A stretch of DNA of 38,250 nt from an uncultured Bacteroidota bacterium (GTDB lineage: Bacteria > Bacteroidota > Bacteroidia > Flavobacteriales > Flavobacteriaceae). Numbering within the stretch: position 1 is the stretch's first letter; the number at the start of each line of letters is the position of its first letter. The translations under genes and the position numbers were made by a program. The notes below the pieces were generated by a model. It made no database searches. It had not been told where the DNA came from and was given only the letters and a program-made list of their open reading frames with translations. The DNA lies in contig CACKBZ010000010.1 of NCBI GenBank assembly GCA_902598525.1, positions 1 to 38,250 of the forward strand. Reading direction: 5' to 3'. Positions 17,115-24,466 of the stretch are shown here, in pieces.

Positions 17115-17144
17115 AAAAAAAGACCTCAAAAAGAGGTCTTTTTT
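17115..17144 (-). terminator. Rho-independent terminator directly upstream of a start codon
   Basis: A hairpin AAGACCTC / GAGGTCTT with loop AAAAA and T runs on both sides. It terminates the secreted-protein gene at 17162 and ends only about 10 bases before the GTG of the HDAC-like gene. Confidence 0.88.
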
Positions 17145-17161
17145 AATAGGTTTTTAGTTAT

Positions 17162-17905
17162 CTAGTCCCAAGATCCAGAGCTCATCTCAGGTACAAGCAT
17201 TAGATGTCTTATCATTCTTCCATTTTCAGTTAGAGATTCATCAACGCTATTCCCATCCTGTTCGTAGGCATCTTCTCCATACATTTCATCATACTTTTGA
17301 ATCATATTTTGAAGTGGCTCTCCATAGTCACTAGATTGACCAGCATAACCATCATGATGGAATCTAACTTGAACCCAGTTACCTGAGCATCCAGAAGAAC
17401 ACCACAAAACATTCATTGCTGACCCATATCCGCTAGCCTCAATGGCTTTTCTAACTCTTTGTCTAAACCTCCAGAAGTCTTGTTCTCCAGAATCTTTATA
17501 GTTGTAGTAAATAACTCTTCGGAGATTTCCCGTAGGATTTTCAGGGACATATGATAAATTATTGTTTCTAGTCCAAACCCTTGCAGTTCCTTCAGTATAA
17601 TATGGCGATACATTTTTTTGCCAATATTTTTGTTCTCTTGAATCTGGATTATAGTTATCTAATTCTCCGATAGATTCCATCCATCTAACTCTAATAAAGT
17701 CGTTAGTATTTGGGCCAGTTAATATTCTAAAAGTAAAATATTTGTCAGATCCCTCGCTATCATTGAACATTTTAGTCTTTTTTGAGACACTGGATACAAA
17801 ATTATCCATTTGACCATCTTTTACCTTCAGAATTCTAGCTTGTCCAACTTGAGCAGAAATTGTAGATGAGATAAAAATTGCTATAAGTAATATTATTTTT
17901 TTCAT
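17162..17905 (-). CDS. Secreted two-repeat protein with CSSGC motif (paralogous family)
   Basis: A 247-residue protein with a Sec signal (cleavage near I-S-A-Q, residue 19). It shares with its tandem neighbour K-D-G-Q-M near 29-33, K-K-T-K-M-F-N at 42-48, I-L-T-G at 61-64, Y-W-Q-K-N-V-S-P-Y at 94-102, Y-K-D-S-G-E-Q-D-F-W-R-F-R near 136-148, C-S-S-G-C (C169, C173) and A-Y-E-Q-D-G-x-x-V-D with S-L-T-E-N-G-R near the end. The two halves resemble tandem ferredoxin-like domains (inference). The C-x-x-x-C pair could form a disulfide or bind metal. It follows its paralogue by 23 bases and is probably co-transcribed. Function unknown. Confidence 0.82.
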   Translation of the reverse strand: MKKIILLIAIFISSTISAQVGQARILKVKDGQMDNFVSSVSKKTKMFNDSEGSDKYFTFRILTGPNTNDFIRVRWMESIGELDNYNPDSREQKYWQKNVSPYYTEGTARVWTRNNNLSYVPENPTGNLRRVIYYNYKDSGEQDFWRFRQRVRKAIEASGYGSAMNVLWCSSGCSGNWVQVRFHHDGYAGQSSDYGEPLQNMIQKYDEMYGEDAYEQDGNSVDESLTENGRMIRHLMLVPEMSSGSWD

Positions 17906-17928
17906 TTTTATATTTTTTAAGTTAATTG

Positions 17929-18672
17929 TTAATCAGAGCTTGCTTCAGGAATAAATCTCAAATGAATACGTCCTCTTCCATTTTCAGTCAAGGATTTATC
18001 AACTTTACTTCCGTCTTGCTCATAAGCATTATTACCATATAATTCATTATACTTCTCAATCATTTTTGGAAGCATTTCTTGATTATAATTTTGTTGATCT
18101 GCCCAGCTTTCATATTCAAACAGAATAGCTGCAACATTTCCATTACATCCAGAGGAGCAAACAACAGAGTGCATTGATCCTTTTGGAGCAGGTTCCATAG
18201 CTTTTCTAGCTGCAACAACTCTTTCTCTAAACCTCCAAAAATCTTCTTCTCCAGAATCTTTATATGTGTAGACTAACATCATAATGTGATTTTGATTCTC
18301 TGAATCAACATTATGAGAATATGGTCCAGCATAATTCCACATGTAATTTCCGTTTACAGATCCATTTGCGATATACGGAGAGACATTTTTTTGCCAATAT
18401 TCTACCTCCTCAGAATTCATATCCCAATTATCTCGCATTTCAGGAGTCGCAGCTTGCATTCTCCATATTTTACCTGCATCAGATCCAGTCAAAATTTCAT
18501 AAGTCCAAAATCTTGCAGTGCCATCCTCATTATTGAATTTCTTGGTTTTCTTACCAGCCATTTCAATAAATTTACTCATTTGACCATCCTTAACTTCAAT
18601 TGTTCTTGTTGAGAGTTGAGAATAGGAAAAAGAGAATGTAAAAGTTAAAATAAATAATAAAAATTTTTTCAT
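17929..18672 (-). CDS. Secreted two-repeat protein with CSSGC motif (paralogous family)
   Basis: A 247-residue Sec-exported protein (cleavage near S-Y-S-Q, residue 19), first gene of the tandem pair. Motifs are those of the neighbour at 17162: V-K-D-G-Q-M near 27-32, K-K-T-K-K-F-N at 41-47, I-L-T-G at 60-63, Y-W-Q-K-N-V-S-P-Y at 92-100, Y-K-D-S-G-E-E-D-F-W-R-F-R, and C-S-S-G-C (C172, C176). The C-terminal A-Y-E-Q-D-G-S-K-V-D and S-L-T-E-N-G-R segments are nearly identical, so this is a fairly recent duplication with divergence elsewhere. TATATTTA, one base off the -7 consensus, lies about 25 bases upstream. Function unknown. Confidence 0.82.
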   Translation of the reverse strand: MKKFLLFILTFTFSFSYSQLSTRTIEVKDGQMSKFIEMAGKKTKKFNNEDGTARFWTYEILTGSDAGKIWRMQAATPEMRDNWDMNSEEVEYWQKNVSPYIANGSVNGNYMWNYAGPYSHNVDSENQNHIMMLVYTYKDSGEEDFWRFRERVVAARKAMEPAPKGSMHSVVCSSGCNGNVAAILFEYESWADQQNYNQEMLPKMIEKYNELYGNNAYEQDGSKVDKSLTENGRGRIHLRFIPEASSD

Positions 18673-18712
18673 ATAAATTGATTTTAAAGTTCCTCTAAAT
18701 ATAGTAACGAAA

Positions 18713-18796
18713 TCAATACGAAATAATATTTATTATTAACATAATTAATAAAATGATTAAAATAATTGAGCTAAAGTATTTAATAGGGTCTTTCAT
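18713..18796 (-). CDS. Candidate 27-residue membrane protein, last gene of an ATGA-coupled pair
   Basis: ATG at 18796 overlaps the TGA of the upstream 36-codon gene as ATGA. The product begins M-K-D-P-I-K-Y-F-S-S and continues as one hydrophobic helix of isoleucine and leucine ending I-S-Y. The overlap with another small hydrophobic frame and its place at the end of a same-strand gene run argue for a real gene. No family is recognised. Confidence 0.45.
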   Translation of the reverse strand: MKDPIKYFSSIILIILLIMLIINIISY

Positions 18797-18903
18797 TTTT
18801 TTTTCTTTTTTTCAATTAATAATTTCCATATAATTATAAATAAAACTGTAATGATTAAATACTTGATATCAAGTGAATCGCCATAATTTAAAAAGTCTCT
18901 CAT
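18793..18903 (-). CDS. Candidate 36-residue single-pass membrane protein
   Basis: ATG at 18903 lies 9 bases after the stop of the exported 268-residue protein. The product has a polar acidic front (M-R-D-F-L-N-Y-G-D-S-L-D-I-K-Y), one hydrophobic helix (L-I-I-T-V-L-F-I-I-I-W) and a strongly basic tail with five terminal lysines. That charge pattern predicts the N-terminus outside and the C-terminus in the cytoplasm. The stop overlaps the start of the next gene as ATGA. The A9 run just before the stop is slippage-prone. No family is recognised. Confidence 0.5.
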   Translation of the reverse strand: MRDFLNYGDSLDIKYLIITVLFIIIWKLLIEKKKKK

Positions 18904-18912
18904 AAAATAATA

Positions 18913-19719
18913 CTAATCAGAAATTTCAAAAATCGCTGTATTTCTCTGACTGCTTAAGTTCCCTTGACTATTAATTTTTACTTTCATTATGGTAAAGGAA
19001 CCTGATTTTTTTTCTTTATTTAAATTTAAAGCGAAAATACCTTTACTCTCGTCTCTTATCCTTCCGTAAATAAGTCCCATTTTTAAAAATTCAATATTTG
19101 AATTTAGGTCATAATCATAATTTCCAACAATTCTTGTTAGGATTGGCAAGTTTGATTCAAAAATTATATTTTTTTCGGTAATTATTAACTTACCATTGAT
19201 ATTTAGATTAATAAATTTAACTTCGTTATTACTTAAAATTTTGATTGAATACTCACCTAATAACCCGTTATCTTTTAGGTATCCTCCAATTAGTCTATCT
19301 CTATTAAGTCTTATAAACTCCTCTTCATCTACAAAATTGAAATAATCTTTAAAATATCCAGACATCAGAAGATCTGAAGCTATAACCTCATGTTTTTTAC
19401 TTGAAACTTCATTCCTTACCAGTTTAATAATGTCTCTATAATCTCCCTTAATTATTAAATAAGATGCGTACTTATTTTTTTTGGAGCTTTGTTCCAATAC
19501 CCAGTGAATACTATCACCTTTTATTACAGTAAACATCTTTCCGTAAAATGTCCTAATCTCCTCAATAGGACCATTTATCTTATAATCTAGAAATTTTAGA
19601 TTTGCCATTTTATCTGTAAAATCTAGATAATATTTAAGATCATTACTGTCATAATACTTTTGACCTATTGAAAAGTTAGTATATAAAAGGCAAAGAGTTA
19701 AAAAAACTAATCTTATCAT
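18913..19719 (-). CDS. Exported protein of unknown function
   Basis: A 268-residue protein with a Sec signal (cleavage near S-I-G-Q, residue 20). I do not recognise the family. The N-terminal part has K-F-L-D-Y-K-I-N-G-P and a K-G-D-S-I-H-W segment; residues 110-150 are helical and charged; the C-terminal half is strand-rich, with I-T-E-K-N-I-I-F-E-S and alternating hydrophobic residues, suggesting a beta-sandwich or lipocalin-like region (inference). The start overlaps the stop of a putative upstream membrane protein as ATGA, and two tiny membrane proteins follow, so it appears to be the main product of an uncharacterised operon. Confidence 0.75.
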   Translation of the reverse strand: MIRLVFLTLCLLYTNFSIGQKYYDSNDLKYYLDFTDKMANLKFLDYKINGPIEEIRTFYGKMFTVIKGDSIHWVLEQSSKKNKYASYLIIKGDYRDIIKLVRNEVSSKKHEVIASDLLMSGYFKDYFNFVDEEEFIRLNRDRLIGGYLKDNGLLGEYSIKILSNNEVKFINLNINGKLIITEKNIIFESNLPILTRIVGNYDYDLNSNIEFLKMGLIYGRIRDESKGIFALNLNKEKKSGSFTIMKVKINSQGNLSSQRNTAIFEISD

Positions 19720-19886
19720 TTTTTAAATATTAAGCTCAATAGACCATATACAAGTAATAATGTACTAATGATAAAGAGAGTAATTGGATTTATAAAATCA
19801 TTTATTAATTTGAATCCTATCATTAGTGATAATACATTTAAGGATATAGATCCTAATATCAAAATTGTCAGGTAAAGCTTTCTCAA
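19716..19886 (-). CDS. Candidate two-helix membrane protein with non-ATG start
   Basis: The frame ends in TGA overlapping the ATG at 19719. Reading from TTG at 19886 gives 56 residues: R-K-L-Y then a hydrophobic helix of about 20 residues, a short I-N-D-F-I-N-P loop, a second helix and the basic end F-K-K. The frame stays open a few more codons upstream (I-N-L-N-Q) without ATG, GTG or TTG, so an ATT start is also possible; the first ATG would remove the first helix. The clean two-helix design and ATGA overlap support a gene, the weak start argues caution. Confidence 0.45.
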   Translation of the reverse strand: MRKLYLTILILGSISLNVLSLMIGFKLINDFINPITLFIISTLLLVYGLLSLIFKK

Positions 19887-20088
19887 TTGGTTTAGATTAA
19901 TGTCAATTTAAGAAAAAATATGAAATGAAAGTGTTATTAGTATTAAAGTATAAGACCTCTTAAAAAAGAGGCCTTACTTTAACTAACTTGACAAGGTCAA
20001 GATGTTCAAATTTAATAAGTTATTTGCGCGAATAGTCTTAAAGAAATTATAAAATTTTTTTTATTTGTTTAATAATATCTTGAAGTGC
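19720..20088. other. Region between operons: candidate small membrane gene plus hairpin
   Basis: Of these 369 bases the left part is taken by the candidate two-helix membrane gene (to 19886). The right part has a terminator-like hairpin at 19951-19976 and otherwise featureless AT-rich DNA. No structured RNA is apparent. Confidence 0.5.
19951..19976. terminator. Hairpin, probable terminator with weak T run
   Basis: Arms TAAGACCTCTT and AAGAGGCCTTA pair over 11 positions with one mismatch and an AAAA loop. It lies about 110 bases after the stop of the NTF2-like lipoprotein at 20089. The T run is weak in both directions. The core AAGACCTC..GAGG repeats the terminator at 17115. Confidence 0.5.
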
Positions 20089-20607
20089 TTATTCTGCTGA
20101 GGGTTCTCCTCTTTGTTGCTGATAAACGTTAAAGTTTACTACTTTGCCATCACTTATCATAGCATCAATTACTTGGTAAAAAGTTGTATCCACTCCTTCA
20201 ATGTTCAGGATAAGCTCATGACCAGCTGTAAGAAAATCAGATATCTCTCCATTTACATTTTCTCCAGTATTAGAAATCGCCCATTGTATTGTCCATCTTG
20301 GATTATTATTCTCAAACCATTCCGTTAAAAAGTCTATGTGTGCATCAGATCCTTCAACAACTTCACCTGCAGGGCCATAAGCTGAAAATTCTTCAGCATT
20401 TAATGCTCTAATCCCTTCAGTATCTCTTGAGTTGTGAGCATCAATATAAGCTTCCCATACTGCAGCAATATTATCTGGTCCAGCAACAACATCGGTTTTA
20501 CCATCTTCACTTGTTGTATAACCGATTACTTGAGGGGAAGATTCAGGTGATGCACATGAAAATGAAATCATGCAGACTGTTATTAGTAATAAATATATTT
20601 TTTTCAT
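20089..20607 (-). CDS. NTF2/SnoaL-like lipoprotein
   Basis: A 172-residue lipoprotein with a lipobox ending F-S-C at 18. After a polar linker, the residues from V-W-E-A-Y-I-D-A-H-N-S-R-D onward show the classic DUF4440/SnoaL opening helix, then L-N-A-E-E-F-S-A-Y-G-P, a helix D-F-L-T-E-W-F, and strands ending in D-G-K-V-V-N-F-N-V-Y-Q, the usual last strand of this fold. Such proteins bind or act on small ligands, and the role of exported ones is unknown. It has an exact -7 element 22 bases upstream. Confidence 0.82.
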   Translation of the reverse strand: MKKIYLLLITVCMISFSCASPESSPQVIGYTTSEDGKTDVVAGPDNIAAVWEAYIDAHNSRDTEGIRALNAEEFSAYGPAGEVVEGSDAHIDFLTEWFENNNPRWTIQWAISNTGENVNGEISDFLTAGHELILNIEGVDTTFYQVIDAMISDGKVVNFNVYQQQRGEPSAE

Positions 20608-20629
20608 TTTGTAAAGTTTAATTTAAAGA

Positions 20630-20637
20630 CAAACTTA
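20630..20637 (-). promoter_or_regulatory. -7 promoter element TAAGTTTG
   Basis: Exact TAnnTTTG on the minus strand, 22 bases before the ATG at 20607. It overlaps the 3' end of the rhodanese gene, so the lipoprotein can be transcribed apart from the upstream operon. Confidence 0.5.
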
Positions 20638-20991
20638 GGTATAATCTTTTAAATTTGACCATCTCCCGGCATTTGCTACATTATATCCTTTTGACTCAAA
20701 ATACTTTTTTGCAGATTCAGCTCTTATCCCCACTGCGCAAACAGTAACAATGTTATCCTTTTTATCAAATTCACTAATCCTGTATGTCAGGTCCTTTAAA
20801 GGTACATTAATAGAGTTTTGTATATGACCTGCTTTATATTCATCCTCAGTCCTTACATCAACAATAATTGCTCCTTCTTTCATTAAATCCTTGTAGTCTT
20901 TCTTATTGCCTCTTGCAAATTTTATTAGAATTATTAAAATAAAAATGACTGATAAAATAATTAACCAGTTTGATAATATAATTTCTACCAT
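20635..20991 (-). CDS. Membrane-anchored rhodanese-domain protein
   Basis: A 118-residue protein with one N-terminal membrane helix (about residues 7-25) followed by a rhodanese domain. The domain shows I-I-V-D-V-R-T-E-D-E-Y-K-A-G-H-I near 42-57, N-V-P-L in the next strand, and the active loop C-A-V-G-I-R with C85 as the persulfide-carrying cysteine. A basic stretch after the helix suggests the domain faces the cytoplasm. It could transfer sulfur or act as a thiol switch. The start overlaps the end of the MFS gene by 7 bases, so the two are translated together. Confidence 0.92.
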   Translation of the reverse strand: MVEIILSNWLIILSVIFILIILIKFARGNKKDYKDLMKEGAIIVDVRTEDEYKAGHIQNSINVPLKDLTYRISEFDKKDNIVTVCAVGIRAESAKKYFESKGYNVANAGRWSNLKDYT

Positions 20992-22184
20992 GAGTTTATA
21001 AGTTTTTTGAATTTCAAACTTACATAAATTCCTAATATAGAAAATACACTAAGTATTAAATATACATATTGATGACCTTTTATACCAGGATATGTATCCA
21101 ACAGATATCCATACAGTGGAGTAGCAAAAATATCAGGAGTATATCCTATTATTGATACAATGCCAATAGCTGTTCCAGACAATAAGATTGGTACTCTTGC
21201 GTCTTTAAGTATTGAAAAATAGAGGCCTCTAACTGCATATGTACCAGTTGCTACAATAATCAATGAGAATATAAATAGAGAATTTAGCGAAAATGTTATG
21301 AAGCCAGATGCAAAAAGAATTGATCCAATTAACATAATTAAAAAACCATTAATTATATTATTTATATTACCTGTTTTATCTGTAAAAAAAGCTATTATAA
21401 TACATACAATTGGTCTTAAATATTGCTGATATGCACCAATTTTTGCTGACTGAATCTCATCGAACATCATAACTTCAGAGGCATAGAGTGAATATATATC
21501 AGTTATTTTATAACCCATGTAAGCACATAAAATAATTAATCCAATAAAAATTAAAGATTTTGATTTAATAAGTGTTTTCATTTCATCAAAGTTTCCAATT
21601 TCTTGGTCTTCAGATGAATCAATTTTTAAATTATAAAAAACAATTATTCCAATTACAAATACTATAGCTGATGAGACCCCAATAACATACTTAAATGCCT
21701 CTTTTTTATCAGATAGACTTGCACTTGAAATATCATTTACAACAACTAGTGAAAATATTATTACACCAATAATCCCTATTGAAGAGGCTACCAGCCCTCT
21801 TCCAGCATCAAGAAAACTAAATGTTTTTCCTTGTTTTTCCTCTCCTCCAATAATTTTTGTTGCTTTTATCATAGGAGCCCAGAAAAGAAAGACTGTTGTA
21901 AACCCCCAAAATGCATATAAAAATTGTAAAATAGTATATGAAGGGTATGTCATCATGACCATACCTCCAAAAGAGGTAAATATCAGTGAGAATGATAAGA
22001 GTTTCCTTGGAGAAAATTTATCAGCTAGAACTCCCCCAAAAATATATGATAAAAATGCGACTGTTCCGTAAGTAGAAAAAAGTGTTCCAAGTTCAAGGTT
22101 TGTAAGATCAAAGACATCTAGAAATGTTGGTCTAAAAACTCTTGCTAGTACATATGGAAGAATATATATTGACTCTGCAGCCAA
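20985..22184 (-). CDS. MFS transporter
   Basis: A 399-residue polytopic protein with about 12 hydrophobic segments. The MFS motif A between helices 2 and 3 is clear (G-G-V-L-A-D-K-F-S-P-R-K-L). A weaker repeat, F-F-T-D-K-T-G-N-I, sits at the equivalent loop of the second half. A central charged loop (S-E-D-Q-E-I-G-N-F-D-E) joins the halves. The substrate is not predictable. TTG at 22184 is the only standard start in the open frame, and it leaves a very short N-terminus before helix 1; the open frame continues 15 codons upstream. It is followed by the rhodanese gene with a 7-base overlap. Confidence 0.88.
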   Translation of the reverse strand: MAAESIYILPYVLARVFRPTFLDVFDLTNLELGTLFSTYGTVAFLSYIFGGVLADKFSPRKLLSFSLIFTSFGGMVMMTYPSYTILQFLYAFWGFTTVFLFWAPMIKATKIIGGEEKQGKTFSFLDAGRGLVASSIGIIGVIIFSLVVVNDISSASLSDKKEAFKYVIGVSSAIVFVIGIIVFYNLKIDSSEDQEIGNFDEMKTLIKSKSLIFIGLIILCAYMGYKITDIYSLYASEVMMFDEIQSAKIGAYQQYLRPIVCIIIAFFTDKTGNINNIINGFLIMLIGSILFASGFITFSLNSLFIFSLIIVATGTYAVRGLYFSILKDARVPILLSGTAIGIVSIIGYTPDIFATPLYGYLLDTYPGIKGHQYVYLILSVFSILGIYVSLKFKKLINSW

Positions 22185-22267
22185 AATAAGGGTTAGTAGA
22201 TGTTTATAATATTTACTCCTGATAACTAATTAGCTTTTTATTAAGATATGCTAATTTAATTTATTAA

Positions 22268-22275
22268 TAGTTTTG
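22268..22275 (+). promoter_or_regulatory. -7 promoter element TAGTTTTG, implying a leaderless mRNA
   Basis: Exact TAnnTTTG ending 3 bases before the ATG at 22279. Transcription would begin at or next to the start codon, which also argues against the TTG at 22273 as the start. Confidence 0.5.
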
Positions 22276-22278
22276 ATT

Positions 22279-22815
22279 ATGAATAAATTATTAACCCACA
22301 GATATACATTACTATTATTTATTTTACTTTTTTCTTGTTCTAAAGATGACACACCTCTTTTCTATGATCAAGTTCAAGGTAAACTTTTTGTGCGAGTTGA
22401 TTTAATTGAATTAAATAATAAATCAATTGATCAAGTAAATCCATCAGAATATGCATTTGTAAAAAAATTTAATCCCGAAGTTGGCCATACTGTGATGTAT
22501 TTTGTAGAAAATACAGAGACCTGTACTCAATTTGATGCATGGTTTTATATGGATATTACAAAACAATCATCTAATTCAGTTGAAGCTGACGTCAAACATG
22601 GTAAAATATATGATCTTGAAGATCATCGAGTTAAATATGAAATTATTCAAAGAGAGCCAATGAGGATAACTTATAATCTTGCTACTGGTACTCAAATTAC
22701 AGTTGAAGAAATCAGTAAGGATATTTTTTATGAAGCTAAAGATGAGTGGCTAAATATGTCTAGAAATACCATAGATACTACTTTTTCAAGATGCTCTAAC
22801 TTAAATCCGGACTAA
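22279..22815 (+). CDS. Lipoprotein of unknown function
   Basis: A 178-residue protein with a hydrophobic N-terminus and a lipobox ending F-S-C near 20, followed by S-K-D-D. No family recognised. The body has several strands, two cysteines (one in E-T-C-T-Q near the middle, one in S-R-C-S-N at the end) that could form a disulfide, and an aromatic F-D-A-W-F-Y-M-D stretch. It is probably a small extracytoplasmic beta-rich lipoprotein. It stands alone between divergent and convergent neighbours, with one base between its stop and that of the isochorismatase-like gene. Confidence 0.75.
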   Translation: MNKLLTHRYTLLLFILLFSCSKDDTPLFYDQVQGKLFVRVDLIELNNKSIDQVNPSEYAFVKKFNPEVGHTVMYFVENTETCTQFDAWFYMDITKQSSNSVEADVKHGKIYDLEDHRVKYEIIQREPMRITYNLATGTQITVEEISKDIFYEAKDEWLNMSRNTIDTTFSRCSNLNPD

Positions 22816-22816
22816 T

Positions 22817-23392
22817 TTACCTATCATTTAAAAGTTCAAATAATTCTCTAGAGCTAATTATTTCTGCAAACTCTCCACTAAGACTTGCAATTGATGCCTC
22901 ATAAATAATTTCACAGTCTATTTCTATTCCATCTAATCCTTTTGTATTATAACATGCTGTAGAATCACTTATTAAAAAAGTTTCATATCCAAGATTTCCT
23001 GCCATTCTAACTGTAGTCGATATACAATGATTTGTTGTCATACCAACAATAACTAATGTATTTATATTTAAATTCTTGAGTATTTCATCCAAACCTGTAC
23101 CAATGAATGCACTATTCACATTCTTAGTTAATACTATCTCATTATTTTTTGGTTTTACATAGTCATTAAATTCAAATCCGGGTTTTGATTTATGAAGCTT
23201 CGATTCAGGATTTGTTGAGCTGTGTCTAACATGTATCACATTTAAATCATTTTCTCTCCATTTATTTAAAATATTCCCACATACTAACTCAGCATTGATA
23301 TTATTTCTTTTAATTCCTGGATAATCTTTCTCGAGAAATGCTTTTTGAACATCTATAATAATTAATGCGGGATTTTTAGATATAAATTCCAA
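22817..23392 (-). CDS. Isochorismatase-like cysteine hydrolase
   Basis: A 191-residue cytoplasmic hydrolase. The catalytic triad of the family is present: D14 in I-I-D-V-Q-K-A-F, K90 in L-T-K-N-V-N-S-A-F and C123 in G-M-T-T-N-H-C-I-S-T-T. The cis-peptide region V-G-M-T-T and the A-x-x-L-G-Y-E-T helix after the cysteine are normal. With a cysteine nucleophile it is more likely an amidase (nicotinamidase, ureidoacrylate or N-carbamoyl type) than an isochorismatase; the substrate is unresolved. The start is TTG at 23392. Confidence 0.92.
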   Translation of the reverse strand: MEFISKNPALIIIDVQKAFLEKDYPGIKRNNINAELVCGNILNKWRENDLNVIHVRHSSTNPESKLHKSKPGFEFNDYVKPKNNEIVLTKNVNSAFIGTGLDEILKNLNINTLVIVGMTTNHCISTTVRMAGNLGYETFLISDSTACYNTKGLDGIEIDCEIIYEASIASLSGEFAEIISSRELFELLNDR

Positions 23393-23428
23393 GATTGAGG
23401 AAATTGTTTTTAAATTGACTTAAATATA

Positions 23429-24409
23429 TTGAAATTGAATCAATTACTAAGAATACATGCAATATGGAATCCTCATGTTTACCACGGATGGGGTAGGAGT
23501 AAAAGATTTTTTGAAGGCTGGTATTATAAAGTTGTAAATAATTCTGAAACTACTGCTTTTGCTATTATACCTGGAATTGCAATGGATGAAAATGGAAATA
23601 AACATTCATTCATTCAAATTTTAGATGGTATTAATAACATTGCCAAGTATCATAAATTTGATGCTAATGAATTTAAACCATCTCCATGGATACACAGTCT
23701 AAAAATAGGGAACAACTATTTTAGTAGAGATGAAATTTCACTTGATCTTCCAAATTTAAAGGGAGACCTAAGATTTAAAAACCTATCTCCATGGTCAAAC
23801 TCTTTTCTTTCACCAGGTATTATGGGTCCATATTCATTTATTCCATTTATGGAATGTTATCATGGTATTTTAAGTATGAATCATAAAATTCTTGGGTCAT
23901 TAAAATATAATGATGAAAATATTTCATTTAACGAAGGAAAGGGTTACATGGAAAAGGACTGGGGCCATTCATTCCCGAAAGCATATATATGGATGCAAAG
24001 TAATCATTTTTCAAAGTCTAATATTTCTTTAAAATCATCAATTGCAATAATACCATGGATGAGAAGTTCTTTTATTGGACATATTGCTGGTGTATTAATT
24101 GATGATAAGTTAATTGAGTTCACAACATACAATGGAACTAAAGTAAATAAGTGTGAAATAACAATAGACAGGGTTAAAATTGAGATGGAGAACAGTAGAT
24201 ATTTACTAAGATTACTTGCCCATAGGGAAAAAGCAACTACGCTTGCTGCCCCAATATCAGGATTTATGGATGGTAGAATTGATGAAAGTATGAAAGCTAG
24301 TATTGAGGTTGAATTATTCGATAAAAAGAAAAAAATAGCTTTATTAAAAGATATTGGAAAATCTGCAGGAATTGAAGTTGCAGGAAAATATGAGTTGCTT
24401 ATAAAGTGA
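23429..24409 (+). CDS. Tocopherol cyclase-like family protein
   Basis: A 326-residue protein without a signal peptide. Features of the tocopherol-cyclase-like family are N-P-H-V-Y-H-G-W near 14-21, F-F-E-G-W-Y-Y-K near 27-34, an S-F-I-Q-I strand near 60, G-P-Y-S-F-I-P-F-M-E-C-Y-H-G near 132-145 and G-x-G-Y-M-E-K-D-W-G-H-S-F-P in the second half. Plant members cyclise tocopherol precursors; bacterial ones lack that pathway and probably bind or modify a hydrophobic molecule (inference). The start is uncertain: TTG at 23429 or TTG at 23435. Confidence 0.85.
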   Translation: MKLNQLLRIHAIWNPHVYHGWGRSKRFFEGWYYKVVNNSETTAFAIIPGIAMDENGNKHSFIQILDGINNIAKYHKFDANEFKPSPWIHSLKIGNNYFSRDEISLDLPNLKGDLRFKNLSPWSNSFLSPGIMGPYSFIPFMECYHGILSMNHKILGSLKYNDENISFNEGKGYMEKDWGHSFPKAYIWMQSNHFSKSNISLKSSIAIIPWMRSSFIGHIAGVLIDDKLIEFTTYNGTKVNKCEITIDRVKIEMENSRYLLRLLAHREKATTLAAPISGFMDGRIDESMKASIEVELFDKKKKIALLKDIGKSAGIEVAGKYELLIK

Positions 24410-24466
24410 ATAACTTTTTAATATCTAATAATGAATTTTAATTAACTTGATGTAAATCAATTTATT

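Noticed and set aside
19895-19910. TTGACATT resembling a sigma-70 -35 box upstream of the small operon
   Set aside because: Bacteroidota primary sigma factors use TTG/TAnnTTTG, and no matching -7 element follows at proper distance.
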